This document shows positions 61,410 to 64,000 of a stretch of DNA of 64,000 nucleotides, piece by piece. How positions within the stretch are numbered: the first letter of the stretch is position 1; every line of letters begins with the position of its first letter. The stretch is from NCBI GenBank assembly GCA_964465155.1, contig CAYXIH010000001.1:96307-160306 (forward strand), read 5' to 3'. The translations under genes were made by a program, and so were the position numbers. The notes beneath the pieces are model-generated. The model was not told where the DNA came from and searched no databases. It was given only the letters and a program-made list of their open reading frames with translations. The stretch comes from Spiro-02 sp964465155. Its GTDB lineage: Bacteria > Spirochaetota > Spirochaetia > Sphaerochaetales > Sphaerochaetaceae.

Positions 61410-62102
61410 ATGAGCAAAAAGAAAGAAGTTCTTGAGTCCAATACCGTGGCAGAAAAGACCGCACGCGGGATTTCCAATTTCCTCGGTACATATCAGAAAG
61501 TTATCATCGTTGTTTGTATTGCTGTAGTCCTTGGCCTTGTCATCCTGGGTATCTGCTTGGGAGTGAACAACAGCAACACCAACAAGCGTTTCGTTGAATT
61601 GGACAATTTGACTACTGAATATTCGACCATGCAGAGTGCAGACCCTGCAAGTGCTGAGTACCAGTCACAGCTTGACCAGATCATCGTAGATGCACAAGAG
61701 CTTGTCGCCAAGGGTGGTAAGAAGTACCCAGGTGTCCGCGCTCAGTATCTGCTTGGCGAAGTCTATTTTGGCCAGAAGAACTATCAGGCAGCAATGGATG
61801 AATTCCTCGGTGCATATGCAAAGATGCCCAAGACCTATCTTGGTTCACTGTCACTGTTCAATGCAGCTGCCAGCGCCGAGAACCTTGGAAACGATGCACT
61901 AGCCATGGAATATTACCAGCGCGTTTGGGATGAGTACGGTGAGACTGCAGCAGAGAGCCCGAAGGCTTTGTTTGGAGTTGCCCGTCTCTATGAGAAACAG
62001 GGTAACATTGAACTTGCCAAGGCAACCTTCCAGCAGCTTGCTGACCAGTTCGCAGCTTCCGAATACGGGAAACTGGCAGTTAATAAGTTAATTTTCCTGT
62101 AA
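61410..62102 (+). CDS. Membrane-anchored tetratricopeptide-repeat protein
   Basis: A 230-residue protein with one N-terminal membrane segment (about residues 30-50, VIIVVCIAVVLGLVILGICL) and an outer part of TPR-like helices (AQYLLGEVYFGQKNYQAAMDEF given in part as LLGEVYFGQKNYQAAMDEF, then ALAMEYYQRVWDEY and LFGVARLYEKQGNIELA). It resembles YfgM/BamD-like helper proteins of the periplasm. GGAGAG stands before the ATG at 61410. Confidence 0.75.
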   Translation: MSKKKEVLESNTVAEKTARGISNFLGTYQKVIIVVCIAVVLGLVILGICLGVNNSNTNKRFVELDNLTTEYSTMQSADPASAEYQSQLDQIIVDAQELVAKGGKKYPGVRAQYLLGEVYFGQKNYQAAMDEFLGAYAKMPKTYLGSLSLFNAAASAENLGNDALAMEYYQRVWDEYGETAAESPKALFGVARLYEKQGNIELAKATFQQLADQFAASEYGKLAVNKLIFL

Positions 62103-62145
62103 AAGCTCAAGAGGGTAGCAGTATCCTCAGCATAAGGTACATACT

Positions 62146-63000
62146 ATGAAAAACAGACGCCACATGGAACATCTTGCTAAGGTTTTCCGAAGGGCGTCTG
62201 TTTTAGTTATAGCCTTGTTGATCACTTCATGTGGAATTCCAAATTGGTTCTATCTGGAGGACTCAACTGCTAATTACGCTTTCAAGACAGTTCAGACGGA
62301 TAAATTTTCTGATCTGTCAATGCAACTCACATTTACGGCTCAAGCAAATGCAACGTTGGCAAGGATCATTTCAGGGAGTGTTTCGCCATCTATCATGTTG
62401 TTCTATTGCATTGATGATCAGCCGTCTATCTCAACATTCTCATCAAATCTTATCAGTGCATTCACGACAAACTATAAGAGGACAGGAGCAGGGGTTCAGT
62501 TGCCTAAACCAGGGAATGGACCATTGGTAACGTATTCTGCTTCGAGTTCATCAGATCAAGCCCCATATCGTTTGTATCAGTTCCAATATCAAGGAAACAT
62601 TGCCGGTGCACCTGGCTATATGATCAACCAAGAAGATGTGGGGCAAACAAAGAATGACATGTCAGCAACGTTGGTTGCTGGTACTGCAGATACAACTCAG
62701 TCTACACGTCCTGTGACACTCTACAATCTCATGGCAACTCAAGATGATACGACGAAGCTGCATACGCTGCTCAGGTATAATGGCAAACCTTTTTATTACA
62801 CCAATAGTGCTATTTCACAACATGATCCTACTGCCTACGAAAATGATTACAATCAAGTCGCAACTACAGCAACCGACATGTACCTCCATATCTTTGCGGC
62901 TTTCAATGCGACACCAGAGAGTGGAGACAACTTCAACAATGTCTTCTGGAGTAGATTGAACTACCTTGGATGGATTCAACTGAATCCACAGACTCCTTAA
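62146..63000 (+). CDS. Hypothetical lipoprotein, 284 residues
   Basis: The N-terminus has a membrane segment ending in the lipobox LITSC with Cys29, so it should be a lipoprotein. The rest is Ser/Thr/Asn/Gln-rich with many aromatic residues and no motif I recognise. GC content is lower than in its neighbours, and codon use is less biased, which fits a fast-evolving or acquired surface protein. AAGG stands before the ATG at 62146; internal ATGs are less likely because the basic start would be lost. Confidence 0.65.
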   Translation: MKNRRHMEHLAKVFRRASVLVIALLITSCGIPNWFYLEDSTANYAFKTVQTDKFSDLSMQLTFTAQANATLARIISGSVSPSIMLFYCIDDQPSISTFSSNLISAFTTNYKRTGAGVQLPKPGNGPLVTYSASSSSDQAPYRLYQFQYQGNIAGAPGYMINQEDVGQTKNDMSATLVAGTADTTQSTRPVTLYNLMATQDDTTKLHTLLRYNGKPFYYTNSAISQHDPTAYENDYNQVATTATDMYLHIFAAFNATPESGDNFNNVFWSRLNYLGWIQLNPQTP

Positions 63001-63007
63001 TCTAAAT

Positions 63008-63027
63008 ATTATATTACTAAATATAAT
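63008..63027. repeat. AT-only hairpin after the lipoprotein gene
   Basis: ATTATATT and AATATAAT pair perfectly around ACTA. It may be a weak terminator, but an all-AT stem is not stable. Confidence 0.3.
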
Positions 63028-63048
63028 GTATATTCTGTCAACTAGGAA

Positions 63049-63082
63049 TTCAATTGCCGACGGTACTGGTCTACAATATGTG
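63049..63082 (+). promoter_or_regulatory. Candidate promoter of mazG
   Basis: Two overlapping pairs fit with 17-nt spacers: TTCAAT/TACAAT (63049-63054, 63072-63077) and TTGCCG/TATGTG (63054-63059, 63077-63082). Confidence 0.4.
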
Positions 63083-63117
63083 TTTGATGTATCATTTGGC
63101 AACGGAGATACAATACG

Positions 63118-63936
63118 ATGATTGACTATACATATGAAGATGCCAAGGACCTTGATGGTGCCATGCACAACCTGTTCCATATCACTCAGATGCTCAGGAC
63201 ACCAGAAGGTTGTCCATGGGATCGAGAACAACGTTGTGAAGATGTAGTCCAGGCTCTGCAGGACGAATCCTTCGAATATATTGATGCACTTGCCAAGAAG
63301 GATATTCCTGAACAACGTGAAGAGATCGGGGACATCATGATCAACATGTGCATGCTGCTGAACATCCATCAGGAACAAAACGATTTTGCAGCTGTTGATG
63401 CGATCAATGAAGTTTGTAGGAAGCTTGTACGCAGACATCCCCATGTCTTCTCTGATGCCACGGCCAAGACCTCTGAACAGGTCCTTACCCAATGGAATGA
63501 TATCAAGGTCAATGTCGAGGGAAAGAAGAATTCGGATGAAGATTTCTTCAGCAGGGTTCCCAAGAGCCTTCCTCCACTTGAAGCAGCCTATGAGATCCAA
63601 AAGAAGGCCCGTAAAGTTGGCTTTGACTGGAAAGAGACACAAGACGTCATCGACAAGGTCTGTGAGGAGCTGGATGAGACTATCGAGGCAAAGAGCGCCA
63701 TTGATTTCTCACAGGAGCACCTTGAGGAAGAATTGGGTGACTTGCTGTTCTCAGTCGTCAACCTTGCAAGATTTCTGAAGGTGCGTCCATCTACTGCCTT
63801 GCATAAGGCCAACCAGAAGTTCAAGAGACGCTTCAATGCAATGCAAGCCGTATGCAAGGAACGTTCAATAGAACTCACTGAAGAGAATTTCTCCCAGATG
63901 GATCAGATTTGGGATGAGATAAAACACACAGTATAA
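63118..63936 (+). CDS. mazG: Nucleoside triphosphate pyrophosphohydrolase MazG
   Basis: A 272-residue protein with two MazG domains. The start region has GCPWD (31-35); the first metal-binding set is EEIGD (68-72) and the second EEELGDLLF in the C-terminal half. It hydrolyses NTPs and dNTPs to monophosphates as housekeeping cleaning or in starvation response. CGGAG stands about 9 nt before the ATG. No mazEF toxin pair is nearby. Confidence 0.96.
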   Translation: MIDYTYEDAKDLDGAMHNLFHITQMLRTPEGCPWDREQRCEDVVQALQDESFEYIDALAKKDIPEQREEIGDIMINMCMLLNIHQEQNDFAAVDAINEVCRKLVRRHPHVFSDATAKTSEQVLTQWNDIKVNVEGKKNSDEDFFSRVPKSLPPLEAAYEIQKKARKVGFDWKETQDVIDKVCEELDETIEAKSAIDFSQEHLEEELGDLLFSVVNLARFLKVRPSTALHKANQKFKRRFNAMQAVCKERSIELTEENFSQMDQIWDEIKHTV

Positions 63937-63945
63937 TCAATGAGA

Positions 63946-63999
63946 AGGCCGTCAACCCGAAGTTGGCGGCCTATTCATTCATCTATTTCTTTTTATTTT
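63946..63999 (+). terminator. Rho-independent terminator after mazG
   Basis: AGGCCGTCAAC (63946-63956) pairs with GTTGGCGGCCT (63962-63972), one G-T pair, around CCGAA, followed by a T-rich stretch to the window end. Confidence 0.85.
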
Positions 64000-64000
64000 A

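Overview
The window reads as a stretch of chromosome from a diderm, carbohydrate-fermenting spirochaete, most likely of the Sphaerochaeta type. The signs are outer-membrane assembly genes (BamA, TamB, LptF/LptG), a GreA carried at the end of a roughly 900-residue protein, an IF-2 with a Gly/Arg-rich repeat domain, and moderate GC with AT-poor housekeeping blocks. The taxonomic call is an inference from gene content; there is no rRNA or tRNA gene here. A run of 100 N at 56351-56450 shows this is a draft scaffold.

Layout. 1-2.5 kb: the 3' end of an unrecognised gene overlapping a type I sulfatase, then a hypothetical gene. 2.6-4.5 kb: a lone tyrosine recombinase followed by about 550 bp of strongly AT-rich, apparently foreign DNA. 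4.5-6.7 kb (minus): an S41-type lipoprotein and an outer-membrane barrel protein. 6.8-13.6 kb (minus): a PEGA/SUMF1-like membrane protein, smpB, sbcD and sbcC. 13.7-19.9 kb (plus): lepB, hemW, yebC, ruvC, ruvA, ruvB, queA. 19.9-30.9 kb: tmk (minus), then tamB, bamA and mutS. 30.9-47.0 kb (plus): comF, rimP-nusA-infB-rbfA-truB-ribF-rpsO, pnp-dut-lptF-lptG, tgt-murJ. 47.0-52.8 kb (minus): a GH2 glycosidase with an MFS transporter, then the giant GreA protein. 53.1-63.9 kb (plus): tagI-type glycosylase, rpe-dtd, recA, scpA-scpB-rluB-cmk-rpsA, a TPR membrane protein, a lipoprotein and mazG.

Functionally the window is mostly core information processing: Holliday-junction repair (RuvABC, RecA, MutS, SbcCD), translation initiation and ribosome maturation (RimP, NusA, IF-2, RbfA, TruB, S15, S1), tRNA modification (QueA, Tgt), chromosome condensation (ScpAB) and envelope biogenesis (BamA, TamB, LptFG, MurJ, LepB). 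Accessory sugar catabolism flanks it (sulfatase, GH2 + MFS). I found no CRISPR array, defence island, prophage or obviously new multi-gene system. The most interesting points are small: a recurring promoter geometry that predicts leaderless mRNAs, a P-loop lysine missing from Tmk, a RibF whose riboflavin-kinase half is eroded, a zinc ribbon on NusA, a terminator hairpin in the rimP-nusA leader, and an N-gap flanked by an exact 44-bp duplication that is probably an assembly artefact.
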